A stretch of DNA of 64,000 bases from Streptomyces sp. HUAS YS2. Its GTDB lineage: Bacteria; Actinomycetota; Actinomycetes; Streptomycetales; Streptomycetaceae. The stretch's first letter is position 1; every line of letters starts with the position of its first letter. Below, piece by piece: positions 1-8,905 of this stretch. The stretch spans positions 4,559,001 to 4,623,000 of the forward strand of contig NZ_CP137573.1 in assembly GCF_033343995.1 (NCBI RefSeq), in the 5' to 3' direction. A program made the translations under genes and the position numbers. Under the pieces are notes generated by a model. The model did not search any database, was not told the origin of the DNA, and saw only the letters and a program-made list of their open reading frames with translations.

Positions 1-1191
1 CTCGACGCCGTCCATCGCGACCTGGGCCACCGAGCGGTCCGCCGTGCCCAGGGCCGCGGGCGAGTCCAGGGCGATGTACCAGTGGCCGCCGCCCGAGCCC
101 TCGATCTCCAGGTGCAGCGAGCGGCCGGGGGAGCCCGCCGCGACCAGATGGCGCGCCGGGGACGCGAGCCCCGCGCGGCGGCGGTCCGCCAGGGCGGCCG
201 GCAGCAGCCGGGCGGCCAGGTCGATCATGCCGCGCAGATGCGCCCCGCTGGGCGGCGCGTACGGGTAGTCCACCGCGCTCGCGATGTCGTCCGCGTGCAG
301 CCAGCACTCGAAGGCCCGGTCGAGCAGCGCGTCCCGCAGCGGCAGCGCGAAGTCCCCGTACGTCACCGTCAGGTCCGCCACGCCCCGCCCGGCGAACGAC
401 ACCGTCCGCACCAGCGTGTGGCTCTGGTCCCGCCAGGGGACCCGGATCTTCCGGGTCGCCGGCCAGTCCCCGTCCTGCCAGAACGCCTCCGTGCGCTCGG
501 TCGGCGAGGCGCCGGCCGTCCCGGCCAGGGCTCCCAGCGGGTCGTCGAGGCCGAGCGCACGGGCGACCAGGCCGTCCACGGCCATCAGATGCCCGATCAC
601 CCCGGCGACCGTCGTCCGCCGGGTCACCTGCTGCTCGCCCTCGAACCACTTCAGCCGGACCGGCGCGTGCCACTCCGAGTCCCCGATGTCCCGCAGCAGC
701 GCGTCGAGCCGCGCGGTCTCCGCGTCGTACGACGCCGCCCAGTCGGGCACCGGGATGCGGGCCGGCCGACGGCCCAGGCAGCTCTCCAGGACCCGGGACC
801 GCAGCAGCGGGTCCAGGTCCAGGTCGCGGTCCTCGTGCAGCAGCGCCACCGCGTCCCGCAGCCGCAGCGCCTCCTCCGCGCACGGCGCGCACGACGTGAG
901 GTGGTCCTCCAGCGCTCGGGTCTCCTCCGCCGAGCACGCCGAGAGCGCCCACGCGCCGAGCAGCGACTTCAGCACGCCGTGGGGCAGCACGAGCGGCGCC
1001 GCCGCCGACTCCTCGGCCGGCTGCGGCGAATCGGCGGGCCGCGACGTGAGGTCCGCGTGGTCGTCGGCCGCCCACCGGGGTCCCGGTATGCGCGGGACGC
1101 GGGCCACCTCCTCGGGCCCGTCCGGCCCGTCCGGGCCCTTCGGCTCGTCCGGCTCGTCGGGACCCCCGGGCCCGTTCCAGGGCCGGGTCAC
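1..1191 (-). CDS. zf-HC2 anti-sigma-like protein with mycothiol-dependent isomerase fold (3' end outside window)
   Basis: Reads leftward off the window edge; 397 codons are seen. The GTG start at 1191 shares GTGA with the stop of the sigma-factor gene upstream, so the two are probably translationally coupled. After a Pro/Gly/Asp-rich leader, residues ~60-105 form a zf-HC2 style zinc finger (HLTSCAPC, H-x3-C-x2-C), typical of anti-sigma factors. An MDMPI N-terminal helical bundle follows (WAASYDAETARLDALL, then VIGHLMAVDGL) and a C-terminal MDMPI-like region (AFECWLHADDIASAV). Proteins with this architecture act in the cytosol, and the family includes mycothiol-dependent enzymes. I infer a redox- or thiol-responsive partner that holds the neighbouring sigma factor inactive; enzyme activity is not shown. 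Confidence 0.88.
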   Translation of the reverse strand, partial: MTRPWNGPGGPDEPDEPKGPDGPDGPEEVARVPRIPGPRWAADDHADLTSRPADSPQPAEESAAAPLVLPHGVLKSLLGAWALSACSAEETRALEDHLTSCAPCAEEALRLRDAVALLHEDRDLDLDPLLRSRVLESCLGRRPARIPVPDWAASYDAETARLDALLRDIGDSEWHAPVRLKWFEGEQQVTRRTTVAGVIGHLMAVDGLVARALGLDDPLGALAGTAGASPTERTEAFWQDGDWPATRKIRVPWRDQSHTLVRTVSFAGRGVADLTVTYGDFALPLRDALLDRAFECWLHADDIASAVDYPYAPPSGAHLRGMIDLAARLLPAALADRRRAGLASPARHLVAAGSPGRSLHLEIEGSGGGHWYIALDSPAALGTADRSVAQVAMDGVE

Positions 1192-1760
1192 AGCGCACGT
1201 CCGTAGCCCGGCGGGCCCGGCGGCCCGCCGTTCGCCGTCGACAGCAGCTGCAGCCCGAGCCGCAGCCGCCGGCGCGCCTCCTCCTCGGTCACCCCGAGGT
1301 CCGCCGCCGTCTGCCGGTAGTCGCGACGCCGGCGGTACGCGAGGTCCAGCGCGGCCCGCAGCGGGGCGGGCATGGAGGTGACGATGTAGTCGGCCCGGGC
1401 GGCGGCCGACGCCCGGAGCACCTTCTGCTCCAGCTCCTCCGCGGACCCCTCGCCGGACTCCGCGAGCGCCGCCGCCTCCACCTGCCGCAGCCGCTGCACC
1501 GCCTGGCGGCGGGTCAGATACGCGACCCAGGCCCGCAGGTTCCCCTGCTTCGGGTCGTACGCGTCGGGGTTCTCCCAGACGTAGCCGAACACCTCGCGGG
1601 TGATCCGGTCGGCCGCGTCGTCGTCGTCGAGCACCCGGTGGGCGAGGTTGTGGACGAGGGAGGCGTAGCGGTCGTACAGCTCGCCGAGGGCAGCCGCCTC
1701 GCCGCGGGCCAGTCGCTGCTGCATCCGGCGGTCCCAGCGCGGTGGTGTGTCCTTCGCCAT
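1188..1760 (-). CDS. ECF-type RNA polymerase sigma factor
   Basis: 190 aa, ATG start at 1760. Residues ~25-95 form region 2 (ALGELYDRYASLVHNLAHRV, then FGYVWENPDAYDP), and ~125-180 form a region 4 helix-turn-helix (RQTAADLGVTEEEARRRLRL). It directs RNA polymerase to a small stress regulon. The stop overlaps the start of the zf-HC2 partner, the classic sigma/anti-sigma operon order. The 222-bp gap upstream separates it from a divergent STAS gene and should hold both promoters. The targets and the inducing signal are not visible. Confidence 0.93.
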   Translation of the reverse strand: MAKDTPPRWDRRMQQRLARGEAAALGELYDRYASLVHNLAHRVLDDDDAADRITREVFGYVWENPDAYDPKQGNLRAWVAYLTRRQAVQRLRQVEAAALAESGEGSAEELEQKVLRASAAARADYIVTSMPAPLRAALDLAYRRRRDYRQTAADLGVTEEEARRRLRLGLQLLSTANGGPPGPPGYGRAL

Positions 1761-1982
1761 ATGAGCCCTCCCGGCAGCCCTCCCGACCCGACTGTCCCTC
1801 GAATGTAATGCGCGCCGCCGACCTGCACTCCCCTTTGGGGCAAGTGCGCCCCCGCCCTGTGGAGCGATGGTAAGGAAAGCGTCAGACTGCGCCGAAGGAG
1901 TTTCGGCCCGGCGGAACGGGGCAGCGGGAGGGCACAGGAAGGGCATCCTCCGCTTGCCTTCACCTCTGGAAAGGTCCCCACC

Positions 1983-2357
1983 GTGACGCTCAAGGTCGAC
2001 GTCGACGAGCAGGGTTCCTGGACCGTGCTCCACATCAGCGGCGAACTGGACCTGGCGACCTCGCCGGTGATCCGCCGCAGAGTCCACGAGGCCGTGGCCA
2101 TCGGCCGGCACGACGTGGTCCTGGACCTGTCCGCCGTGCGGTTCTGCGACTCCAGCGGGGTCGGCGTGCTCATCGCCGCCCGCCGCCTCATGTACTCCTG
2201 CCGCGGCCGGCTGCGGCTGATCCTGCCCGCGCAGGGCGCGCCCACCGGGTCGCACGTCAACCGGGTGCTCGCCGCGCTGGGCGTGCGCCGGCTGTTCGAC
2301 GTGTACGAGGACGTGGCCGCCGCGACCGGCGAACGGGCGCAGCCGCTGTCCGCATAG
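1983..2357 (+). CDS. STAS-domain anti-sigma factor antagonist
   Basis: 124 aa, GTG start with GGAAAGG about 8 bp upstream. The whole protein is a STAS domain of the RsbV/SpoIIAA/BldG type. The phosphorylatable serine sits in the usual loop (FCDSSGVGVLIAA, around residue 58-60). Such proteins bind and neutralise ATPase-type anti-sigma factors when unphosphorylated. A possible partner of that kind lies 6 kb away (8247-8705), but no contact can be inferred. It is divergent from the ECF sigma gene at 1760. Confidence 0.94.
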   Translation: MTLKVDVDEQGSWTVLHISGELDLATSPVIRRRVHEAVAIGRHDVVLDLSAVRFCDSSGVGVLIAARRLMYSCRGRLRLILPAQGAPTGSHVNRVLAALGVRRLFDVYEDVAAATGERAQPLSA

Positions 2358-2425
2358 TGGGAGCACAGGCGATGCACAGTCGCCCCTCTCGGCAGAGCGG
2401 CCCTCCGCGTCGTACGCTCCGCTCC

Positions 2426-2947
2426 ATGGACTCCACGGATGCCGACGCGCTGTACCAACGCCGGATCGCGAACCGGTTCGCCGCCTTCGACCAGGACGGC
2501 GACGGGACCATCTCGCGCGAGGACTTCACCACCGCGGCCAAGCGGGTCCTCGCCGCCTTCGACGTCCCCTTCCGCTCCGACAAGGGCCAGGCCCTGTGGA
2601 GCGGCGCGGAGGCGTTCTGGCAGGGCATGGCCGGGATCGCCGACGTGGACGGCGACCAGAAGGTCAGTCACGAGGAGTTCGTCGGTGGCGCGGTGAAGCG
2701 GCTGCACGACCACCCCGAGCGGTTCGCCGAGATCGCCCGCCCGTTCCTGCACGCGCTGCTCGCGGTCGCCGACACCGAAGGCGACGGCCGGGCGACGACC
2801 GGCGACGTGGAGAAGGCCCTGGTGGTCCTCGGCATCGAGCCGCACATCGCCGCGCTGAGCGCCGAGTCGCTCGACACCGACCGCTCCGGCACGGTGGAGG
2901 AAGAGGAGGCCGTCACCGCCTTCGCCCGCTACTTCATGACGAACTGA
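2426..2947 (+). CDS. EF-hand calcium-binding protein (calerythrin-like)
   Basis: 173 aa from the ATG at 2426; an upstream in-frame start at 2357 overlaps the previous stop and adds no recognisable sequence. Four EF-hand positions are visible. EF1 DQDGDGTISREDF is canonical (~res 23-35), the second is DVDGDQKVSHEEF, the third DTEGDGRATTGDV and the fourth DTDRSGTVEEEEA. The length and spacing match the calerythrin/sarcoplasmic calcium-binding-like proteins of actinomycetes, which buffer cytosolic Ca2+. No signal peptide. It converges on the ligase gene ending at 2954, only 6 bp away. Confidence 0.93.
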   Translation: MDSTDADALYQRRIANRFAAFDQDGDGTISREDFTTAAKRVLAAFDVPFRSDKGQALWSGAEAFWQGMAGIADVDGDQKVSHEEFVGGAVKRLHDHPERFAEIARPFLHALLAVADTEGDGRATTGDVEKALVVLGIEPHIAALSAESLDTDRSGTVEEEEAVTAFARYFMTN

Positions 2948-2953
2948 GCGTCG

Positions 2954-4456
2954 TCACGACCCGTACCGCTCCCTGAGCTTGTACTTCAGGACCTTGCGCA
3001 GGGTCTTGTTGCGCGGCAGGGCGTCGACCACCTCCAGCTGTTCCGGCAGCTTGTGGACGGCGAGGCCCTGCTCGCGCAGGTACGCGCCGAGCCCTCGCAG
3101 CGTCAGCTCGGCGGCCCCCGCGGGCTGTTCCACCACCGCGCACACCCGCTCGCCGCGCTCGGCGTCCGGCAGCCCGATCACGGCGGCGTCGCCGACGTCC
3201 GGGTGGGTGTGCAGCAGGTCCTCGATCTCCTTGGCCGAGATGTTCTCGCCCTTGCGGATGATGATGTCCTTGATCCGTCCGGTGAGGACGAGGTGGCCGC
3301 TCTCCGTGAGATGCCCGACGTCCCCGGTGATCAGGAAGCCGTCCTCGTCGAAGGCGGCGGCGGTCTGTTCCGGGTCGAGGTAGCCGCGGCAGACGGCCTC
3401 GCCGCGCAGCCGCACCTCGCCGTCCTCCGCGATGCGTATCTCCATCCCCGCCGGCGGCCTGCCCTCGGTCGTCGCGAGGTTCTCCGCGGTGTCCTCCGGG
3501 TCGCCCATGGTGATCATGGGGACCTCGGTCATGCCGTAGCCGTGGGTGAGCCGGCAGCCCATCTCACGGACCACGGAGTGGTAGATCTCCGGGGGCTTGG
3601 GGGCCCCGCCGCCGGCCAGCAGCCGGAGCGTAGGGATGACCTTCTCGCCGGGCTGTTTGCGCTGTTCGGCGAGGAACATCGAGTAGAACGCGGTGGAGCC
3701 GCCGGCCACGGTGACGCCGTGCTTGCGGTACTCCTCCAGGGCGTCCGGAAGCGCGAACTGTTCGAACATGACGGCCGGGAATCCGTACAGCAGCAGCATC
3801 ACCGTGTAGTCGGGCCCGGCGATGTGGGCGAACGGGAAGGCCATCGAGCCGACGTCGTCCGGCGTCAGCCGCAGCGCGTGGGCGAGGCAGGAGCCGCCCG
3901 CGATGAGGGACCGGTCGGTGTGCAGCACGCCCTTGGGGTCGGAGGTGGTGCCCGAGGTCCAGTAGATCCAGCGGACCTCCTCGCCGGAGGACGGCGGTGG
4001 CGGGAGCACCGCCGGGTCGCCCTCGGGCAGGGTCTCGTACGCCTCGAAGACCCCGCGCGCACCGAGCCGCTCGGCCAGCGCGGTGTGGTCGTAGCCGCGC
4101 CACACGCCGGGCACGGCGAAGTACTCGGCGCGGGACTCGCGCAGCGCGAAGCCGACCTCGCGGTCCCGGTAGAACGGGATCACCGGGGACTGCACGGCGC
4201 CCAGGCGGGCCAGGGCGAACGAGAGCAGCGCGGTCTCGATCCGGGTGGGCAGCTGCCAGGCGACGACCGTGCCGGGGCGTACGCCCCGGTCGTGCAGGCC
4301 GGCGGCCACCCGTTCGGCGCGGTCCCGCAGCTCGCCGAAGGTGAGGGTGCGGTCGCCCTGGAGCAGGACGGGGCGGTCGGGGGTGAGTGCGGCGCGGCGT
4401 TCGACGAGCTCCCAGAGCGTGCGGGACTCGCCGAGGGCGTGGGCGGTGTCGGTCAC
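2954..4456 (-). CDS. Acyl-CoA synthetase (AMP-forming, FadD-like)
   Basis: 500 aa, GTG start at 4456. An ANL-superfamily ligase activates a carboxylic acid to acyl-AMP and then acyl-CoA. The P-loop is YWTSGTTSDPKG (~res 165-177), the A5 motif HGYGMTEVP (~res 312), the A7/A8 region GFLITGDVGHL and GRIKDIIIRKGENI (~res 385-415), and the A10 lysine lies in PRNKTLRKVLKY. It most resembles medium-chain or cyclic-acid CoA ligases (cyclohexanecarboxylate and sterol side-chain types), but the substrate is open. A CTGACG-N3-CGTCAG box lies 27 bp upstream. It is divergent from the amidohydrolase operon, which has its own box, so both are probably repressed by one regulator. Confidence 0.94.
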   Translation of the reverse strand: MTDTAHALGESRTLWELVERRAALTPDRPVLLQGDRTLTFGELRDRAERVAAGLHDRGVRPGTVVAWQLPTRIETALLSFALARLGAVQSPVIPFYRDREVGFALRESRAEYFAVPGVWRGYDHTALAERLGARGVFEAYETLPEGDPAVLPPPPSSGEEVRWIYWTSGTTSDPKGVLHTDRSLIAGGSCLAHALRLTPDDVGSMAFPFAHIAGPDYTVMLLLYGFPAVMFEQFALPDALEEYRKHGVTVAGGSTAFYSMFLAEQRKQPGEKVIPTLRLLAGGGAPKPPEIYHSVVREMGCRLTHGYGMTEVPMITMGDPEDTAENLATTEGRPPAGMEIRIAEDGEVRLRGEAVCRGYLDPEQTAAAFDEDGFLITGDVGHLTESGHLVLTGRIKDIIIRKGENISAKEIEDLLHTHPDVGDAAVIGLPDAERGERVCAVVEQPAGAAELTLRGLGAYLREQGLAVHKLPEQLEVVDALPRNKTLRKVLKYKLRERYGS

Positions 4457-4483
4457 GGCGCTCCCTCGGTCGGTCGGGCCGAC

Positions 4484-4498
4484 CTGACGTGGCGTCAG
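4484..4498. promoter_or_regulatory. Operator box, fadD promoter
   Basis: CTGACGTGGCGTCAG, a perfect 6-bp inverted repeat around a 3-bp centre, 27 bp upstream of the ligase start at 4456. It belongs to the repeated palindrome family of this window (consensus CTGACG-N3-CGTCAG), with the spacing and symmetry of a TetR-family operator. Confidence 0.85.
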
Positions 4499-4561
4499 AT
4501 CGTGCGCAGAGCGTAGGCCCCTCCTCCTTGTCGGTCCAGGGGTGCGGGGCTAGCCTGCGTT

Positions 4562-4576
4562 CTGACGGGTCATCAG
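4562..4576. promoter_or_regulatory. Operator box, amidohydrolase operon
   Basis: CTGACGGGTCATCAG, 37 bp upstream of the ATG at 4614. One arm base differs from a perfect palindrome. The same 15-mer occurs at 23964 in front of the flavin reductase. Confidence 0.85.
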
Positions 4577-4613
4577 ATAAGGGTGGACTACGTACGTGCC
4601 ACGGAGGCGTCCC

Positions 4614-5804
4614 ATGACAGAACTGCCGCGGATCGTCAGCGTCGACGACCACGTGATCGAGCCGGCCCATCTCTTCGAGACCTGGCTGCCCGCCAAGTAC
4701 CGGGACCGCGGCCCCAAGCCGCTGACCGCCGGCATCGGCGAGCTGGCCTACGTCGGCGGCAAGTACCAGATCACCATGGACCCCGACGGTCCGCCGACCG
4801 ACTGGTGGATCTACGAGGACCTCAAGTTCCCGTACAAGCGGAACATCGCCGCCGTCGGCTTCGACCGCGACGACATGACGCTGGAGGGAATCACCCGCGA
4901 GGAGATGCGCCGCGGCTGCTGGGACCCCGCCGCGCGGCTCAAGGACATGGACCTCAACCATGTCGAGGCGTCGCTCTGCTTCCCGACCTTCCCGCGCTTC
5001 TGCGGCCAGACCTTCGCCGAGGCCAAGGACAAGGAGGTCGCGCTCGCCTGCGTCCGCGCCTACAACGACTGGATGGTCGAGGAGTGGTGCGGCGACAGCG
5101 GCGGCCGGCTCATCCCGCTGTGCATCATCCCGCTCTGGGACATCGACCTGGCCGTGGCGGAGATCCGGCGCAACGCGGCGCGCGGCGTGCGGGCGGTCAC
5201 GTTCTCGGAGATCCCCACCCACCTCGGACTCCCGTCCATCCACTCCGGGTACTGGGACCCGTTCTTCGCGGTCTGCCAGGAGACCGGCACCGTCGTGAAC
5301 ATGCACATCGGGTCGTCCTCGCAGATGCCGGCCGCGTCCCCGGACGCGCCGCCCGCCGTCCAGGCCTCGCTCAGCTTCAACAACGCGATGGCGTCGATGA
5401 TGGACTTCCTGTTCAGCGGCGTCCTGGTGAAGTTCCCGCGGCTGAAGCTGGCGTACAGCGAGGGCCAGATGGGGTGGATCCCGTACGCCCTGGAGCGGGC
5501 CGACGACGTGTGGGAGGAGCACCGCGCCTGGGGCGGGGTGCGCGACCTGATCCCCGAGCCGCCGTCCACGTACTACTACCGGCAGATCTTCTGCTGCTTC
5601 TTCCGCGACAAGCACGGCATCGCCTCGCTGGACGTGGTCGGGCGGGACAACGCCACGTTCGAGACCGACTACCCGCACGTCGACTCGACCTTCCCGCACA
5701 CCAAGGAGGTCGCCCTCGACCACGTCAAGGGACTGGACGACGAGACGATCTACAAACTGATGCGCGGCAACGCCATCCGGATGCTGGGCCTGGACCTCGT
5801 CTGA
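4614..5804 (+). CDS. Amidohydrolase-family metal-dependent hydrolase (paralogue 1)
   Basis: 396 aa; start ATG 4614 chosen for the GGAGG at 4603-4607. TIM-barrel hydrolase/decarboxylase of the amidohydrolase_2 (ACMSD-like) group. The N-terminal metal motif reads SVDDHVIEP rather than HxH. MHIGSSS (~res 228) supplies the barrel histidine, and FETDYPHVDSTFP near the C terminus the catalytic Asp and His. PTFPRFCGQTF and YNDWMVEEWCG are shared with its paralogue at 57430. First gene of an operon with two acyl-CoA dehydrogenases; its stop overlaps the next ATG by 1 bp (TGATG). Probable role: a hydrolytic or decarboxylating step on a CoA ester or ring-cleavage product. Substrate unknown. Confidence 0.92.
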   Translation: MTELPRIVSVDDHVIEPAHLFETWLPAKYRDRGPKPLTAGIGELAYVGGKYQITMDPDGPPTDWWIYEDLKFPYKRNIAAVGFDRDDMTLEGITREEMRRGCWDPAARLKDMDLNHVEASLCFPTFPRFCGQTFAEAKDKEVALACVRAYNDWMVEEWCGDSGGRLIPLCIIPLWDIDLAVAEIRRNAARGVRAVTFSEIPTHLGLPSIHSGYWDPFFAVCQETGTVVNMHIGSSSQMPAASPDAPPAVQASLSFNNAMASMMDFLFSGVLVKFPRLKLAYSEGQMGWIPYALERADDVWEEHRAWGGVRDLIPEPPSTYYYRQIFCCFFRDKHGIASLDVVGRDNATFETDYPHVDSTFPHTKEVALDHVKGLDDETIYKLMRGNAIRMLGLDLV

Positions 5805-6937
5805 TGGACCTGACGTACACGGCCGAGGAGGAGGAGTTCCGGGCCCGGCTGCGGGACTGGCTCGGCACCGTCCTGCCCAAACTGCCGCCGCGGCCCGATC
5901 CGCTCGACTGGCCCGGGCGGCGCGCGTACGACACCGGCTGGCAGCGGCTGCTGTACGACGCCGGCTACGCCGACGTGCACTGGGACGCGTCCCCCACCCA
6001 GCGGCTGATCTTCCTGGAGGAGACCGAGCGCGCCGGAGCCCCGTACGTCGGCGCGAACTTCGTCGGACTCCTGCACGCCGGGCCCACGATCGCCGCCGAG
6101 GGCACCGAGGAGCAGCGGGCGCGCTGGCTGCCGGGCGTGCTCAGCGGCGACGAGGTGTGGTGCCAGGGCTTCAGCGAACCCGACGCCGGTTCCGACCTGG
6201 CCTCCCTGCGCACCCGGGCGGTCCGGGACGGCGACGCGTACGTCGTGACCGGGTCGAAGATCTGGACCTCGCACGCCGAGGTCGCCGACTGGTGCGAACT
6301 GCTGGTCCGCACCGACCCCGACGCGCCGAAGCACCGCGGCATCAGCTGGCTCGCCATGCCGATGACCAGCCCCGGGATCACCGTGCGACCGCTGCGGACG
6401 CTGGCCGGCTCGACCGAGTTCGCGGAGATGTTCCTCGACGAGGTGCGGGTGCCGGTCGGCAACCGGGTCGGCGCGGAGAACGACGGCTGGCGGGTCACCA
6501 TGGTGACCCTGTCGTTCGAACGCGGCACCGCCTTCGTGGGCGAGGTCGTCGCCTGCCGCCGCACCCTCGGCGAACTGGCCCGCGCGGCCCGGGAGAACGG
6601 CTCCTGGGACGACCCGGTGATCCGGCGCCGGCTCGGCAGGCTGGCCGCCGAGTTCGCCGCGCTGTGGCGGCTCACCCAGTGGAACGTCAGCGAGGCGCAG
6701 GCGAGCGGCGGGGTGCCGGGGGTCGGCGGGTCGGTGTTCAAGCTCCAGTACTCGCACGCGCGGCAGGAGCTCTACGACATGGCGGCGGAGGTGCTCGGGC
6801 CGGACGCGCTGGACCTCGGGCAGGAGTGGAACGTGGACCGGCTGTCCTCGCTGTCGTACACGATCGCCGCGGGCACCTCGCAGATCCAGCGGAACATCGT
6901 CGCCGAGCGCATCCTCGGCCTGCCGAAGGGGCGGTGA
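5804..6937 (+). CDS. Acyl-CoA dehydrogenase, large subunit type
   Basis: 377 aa; ATG at 5804 overlaps the previous stop. Complete three-domain ACAD fold. The middle-domain signature is CQGFSEPDAGSDLASL (~res 118-133) and FAD/substrate residues lie in GSKIWTSHAE. The C-terminal helical signature is YTIAAGTSQIQRNIVAERIL (~res 350-370). It oxidises acyl-CoA to enoyl-CoA using FAD. The next gene, 7 bp on, is a second shortened ACAD. Such adjacent pairs in actinobacterial steroid degradation form alpha2beta2 enzymes (the FadE26/27 and FadE28/29 type), so a heteromer is likely here. Controlled by the box at 4562. Confidence 0.95.
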   Translation: MDLTYTAEEEEFRARLRDWLGTVLPKLPPRPDPLDWPGRRAYDTGWQRLLYDAGYADVHWDASPTQRLIFLEETERAGAPYVGANFVGLLHAGPTIAAEGTEEQRARWLPGVLSGDEVWCQGFSEPDAGSDLASLRTRAVRDGDAYVVTGSKIWTSHAEVADWCELLVRTDPDAPKHRGISWLAMPMTSPGITVRPLRTLAGSTEFAEMFLDEVRVPVGNRVGAENDGWRVTMVTLSFERGTAFVGEVVACRRTLGELARAARENGSWDDPVIRRRLGRLAAEFAALWRLTQWNVSEAQASGGVPGVGGSVFKLQYSHARQELYDMAAEVLGPDALDLGQEWNVDRLSSLSYTIAAGTSQIQRNIVAERILGLPKGR

Positions 6938-6944
6938 CCCAGCC

Positions 6945-7826
6945 ATGGACTTCCGGCTCACCGAGGACCAGAAGGCGCTGCGGGCGGGCGTGCGGGAGCT
7001 GCTCGCCCGGCGCTTCGACCGCGACGCGCTGCGGGCCGCCGTCGACGCGGGCGGGACGCTCGACCGCGCGCTGTGGCGGGAGCTCGGCGCGGCGGGCTTC
7101 TTCGCGCTGCGGCTCCCCGAGGAGGCGGGCGGCGTCGGGCTCGGGCTGCCCGAGGCCGTGCTGCTCTTCGAGGAGGCGGGCCGGGCGCTGCTGCCGGGGC
7201 CGCTGATCGCCACGCACCTGGCGGCGGGGGAGGTGCCGGGTGCGGCGGAGGGTGAGGTCGTGGTCACGGCGCGGGACGGCGCCCTGGTGGAGTGGCTGGA
7301 CGCGGCGGACGTGGTGCTCGGCGAGACCGGTGAGGCCGTGCCCGTACGGTCGGTGGACCCGCTCACGCCGCTGCACCGGGTGCCGTCGGCGGCGGGAACC
7401 GCGGTCTCGGTGGCCCCGCGGGCCGGCGCGGCGGCCCTGCTCAGCGCCGCCGAGCAGCTCGGCAGCGCCTCCGCGACCACGGACATGGCCGTCGCGTACG
7501 CCAAGGACCGGATCCAGTTCGGGCAGGCGATCGGCGGGTTCCAGGCCGTCAAGCACCTGTGCGCCGGGATGCTCGTACGGACCGAGCTGGCGCGGGCCGC
7601 CGTGTACGCGGCGGCCGTCACCGCGGACCCCGTCGAGATCGCCGGGGCCAAGCTGCTCGCCGACGAGGCGGCGGTGCGGGGCGCGCGGGACTGCCTGCAG
7701 GTGCACGGCGGGATGGGCTTCACCTGGGAGGCGGACGTGCACCTGCACCTGAAACGGGCCTGGGTGCGGGCCGAGCGGTGGATGCCGGCCGCGGCCGCCG
7801 AGGAGGCGGTGGCGGCGGCGCTGTGA
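6945..7826 (+). CDS. Acyl-CoA dehydrogenase, short partner subunit
   Basis: 293 aa, clearly shorter than a normal ~380-aa ACAD. The N-terminal helices are present (LPEEAGGVGLGLPEAVLLFE, ~res 58-77), but the middle beta-barrel is reduced to about 70 residues. The C-terminal helical domain keeps RIQFGQAIGGFQAVKH (~res 190) and QVHGGMGFTWEADVHLHLKR (~res 248-267). It follows the larger ACAD by 7 bp in the same operon, so I read it as the beta-like subunit of a heteromeric dehydrogenase. No frameshift is visible; the shortening looks native. It has no obvious activity on its own. Confidence 0.9.
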   Translation: MDFRLTEDQKALRAGVRELLARRFDRDALRAAVDAGGTLDRALWRELGAAGFFALRLPEEAGGVGLGLPEAVLLFEEAGRALLPGPLIATHLAAGEVPGAAEGEVVVTARDGALVEWLDAADVVLGETGEAVPVRSVDPLTPLHRVPSAAGTAVSVAPRAGAAALLSAAEQLGSASATTDMAVAYAKDRIQFGQAIGGFQAVKHLCAGMLVRTELARAAVYAAAVTADPVEIAGAKLLADEAAVRGARDCLQVHGGMGFTWEADVHLHLKRAWVRAERWMPAAAAEEAVAAAL

Positions 7827-8246
7827 CCGGGGCGGCGGCACGGTGACCGGGGCGGCCCGGGCGCTCACGGAGCGTCGATATCGGGTTGTGTCCTCGGCGG
7901 GGGCCGTCACGGGCCGGAGTCGAGCCCCGGCTCCGGTACGCTCCGTGGGATGCGAGTGGTTCTCAGCCCGGTACCCGCCGGTGTCGCCCCAGCGGCGGCA
8001 TCGCTCCCGGGAATGCCCGCCGCTCGTGGCCCGTGGAGGCGTTCTGCGCCCTCCTGTTCGACTCCCCGCAGCGTGCGTCGCACAGTATGCACCACGCGTA
8101 CTCCTTCGCGCTGGAATATGCCCGAAGCGCTTGTTGCGGTGACTGTACGTCAACCATGCTGTCTCACAAGGGAATCACGTTCCGTGATGACGCCGTTGTC
8201 TGTGAGGCGCGAGGCGATGTGTCCGCCGGTTCGGATGGTGTGAGCG
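7827..8246. other. 420-bp gap without a convincing gene
   Basis: The short ORFs here have no recognisable domain, and their codon use does not match the neighbours. From about 8085 the DNA becomes AT-richer than its surroundings, consistent with a promoter and a long untranslated leader for the ATP-binding protein gene at 8247. No operator box of the CTGACG type is present, so the ACAD operon ends at 7826. Confidence 0.6.
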
Positions 8247-8705
8247 GTGCAGGTGCTTCAGGTTCAGTTGGAGGTCGGGCCGGACCCGGCTGAGGTGGGA
8301 CGTGCCCGGCGCTGGGCCCGGTCGAGGCTCGAGGGTTCGGGCATCGGGGATGACGAACCGCTTTCCGAGACGCTGGTACTGCTCATCTCCGAGCTGGTGA
8401 CCAACGCCGTGGTGCACACGGGCTGTCCGGCTGTGCTGCGGATGCTCTTCGGAGCGGGCGCGGCCGAGGCCGGGACGGTACGGGTGGAGGTCGCCGACGC
8501 GAGCGACTGCCCGCCCCGCCCGCGGCGCGCGGGCGGTGACGACACCAACGGCCGCGGCCTGGAGCTGGTCGACGGGCTCGCGGACCGCTGGGGCTGGCAG
8601 CCGGAGGGCGCCGGCAAGCGGATCTGGTGCGAGGTGGACCGCGGCGCCCCGATGACCGGGAGCGCGGTGCGCGAGCCGTTGGGAGTCGTCACGCGCCACG
8701 CGTGA
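8247..8705 (+). CDS. Histidine-kinase-like ATP-binding protein (RsbW-type regulator)
   Basis: 152 aa, GTG start at 8247. A single HATPase_c_2 domain. The N box is LVLLISELVTNAVVHTG (~res 43-60), the G1-like part ADASDCPPRPR and the G2 box GGDDTNGRGLELVDGLADRW (~res 98-117). Such small proteins are common in Streptomyces and act as anti-sigma kinases or as partners of STAS proteins and SpoIIE-type phosphatases. No sigma factor is adjacent, so the target is unknown. It converges with the cyclase gene, with a 12-bp palindrome (GGGTGATCACCC, 8744-8755) in the gap. Confidence 0.92.
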   Translation: MQVLQVQLEVGPDPAEVGRARRWARSRLEGSGIGDDEPLSETLVLLISELVTNAVVHTGCPAVLRMLFGAGAAEAGTVRVEVADASDCPPRPRRAGGDDTNGRGLELVDGLADRWGWQPEGAGKRIWCEVDRGAPMTGSAVREPLGVVTRHA

Positions 8706-8905
8706 CGGGTGAAGCCCCGAGGCCCCGTTGACGGATCGTGTCCGGGTGATCACCCTGGGGTGAGCGATTCGTTGCGAGGGGACGACGAGGGACGCGCCCG
8801 TACGGCTGCGCCCTCGACGAGTGCGGGTCGTGGCGGGGTGGCGGCTCCCCCTGCCGTGCTCGGGGTGCGCAGGTGGGCCGCCACCCGGAGATCGAGCGCC
8901 CCGTC

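Noticed and set aside
7963-8157. A 64-codon minus-strand ORF with three cysteines in the 420-bp gap
   Set aside because: No SD, no domain, and atypical codon use; kept as unassigned leader/promoter DNA.
8744-8755. GGGTGATCACCC palindrome between convergent genes
   Set aside because: Too short and without a U-run to call a terminator; not near a start codon, so not called an operator.
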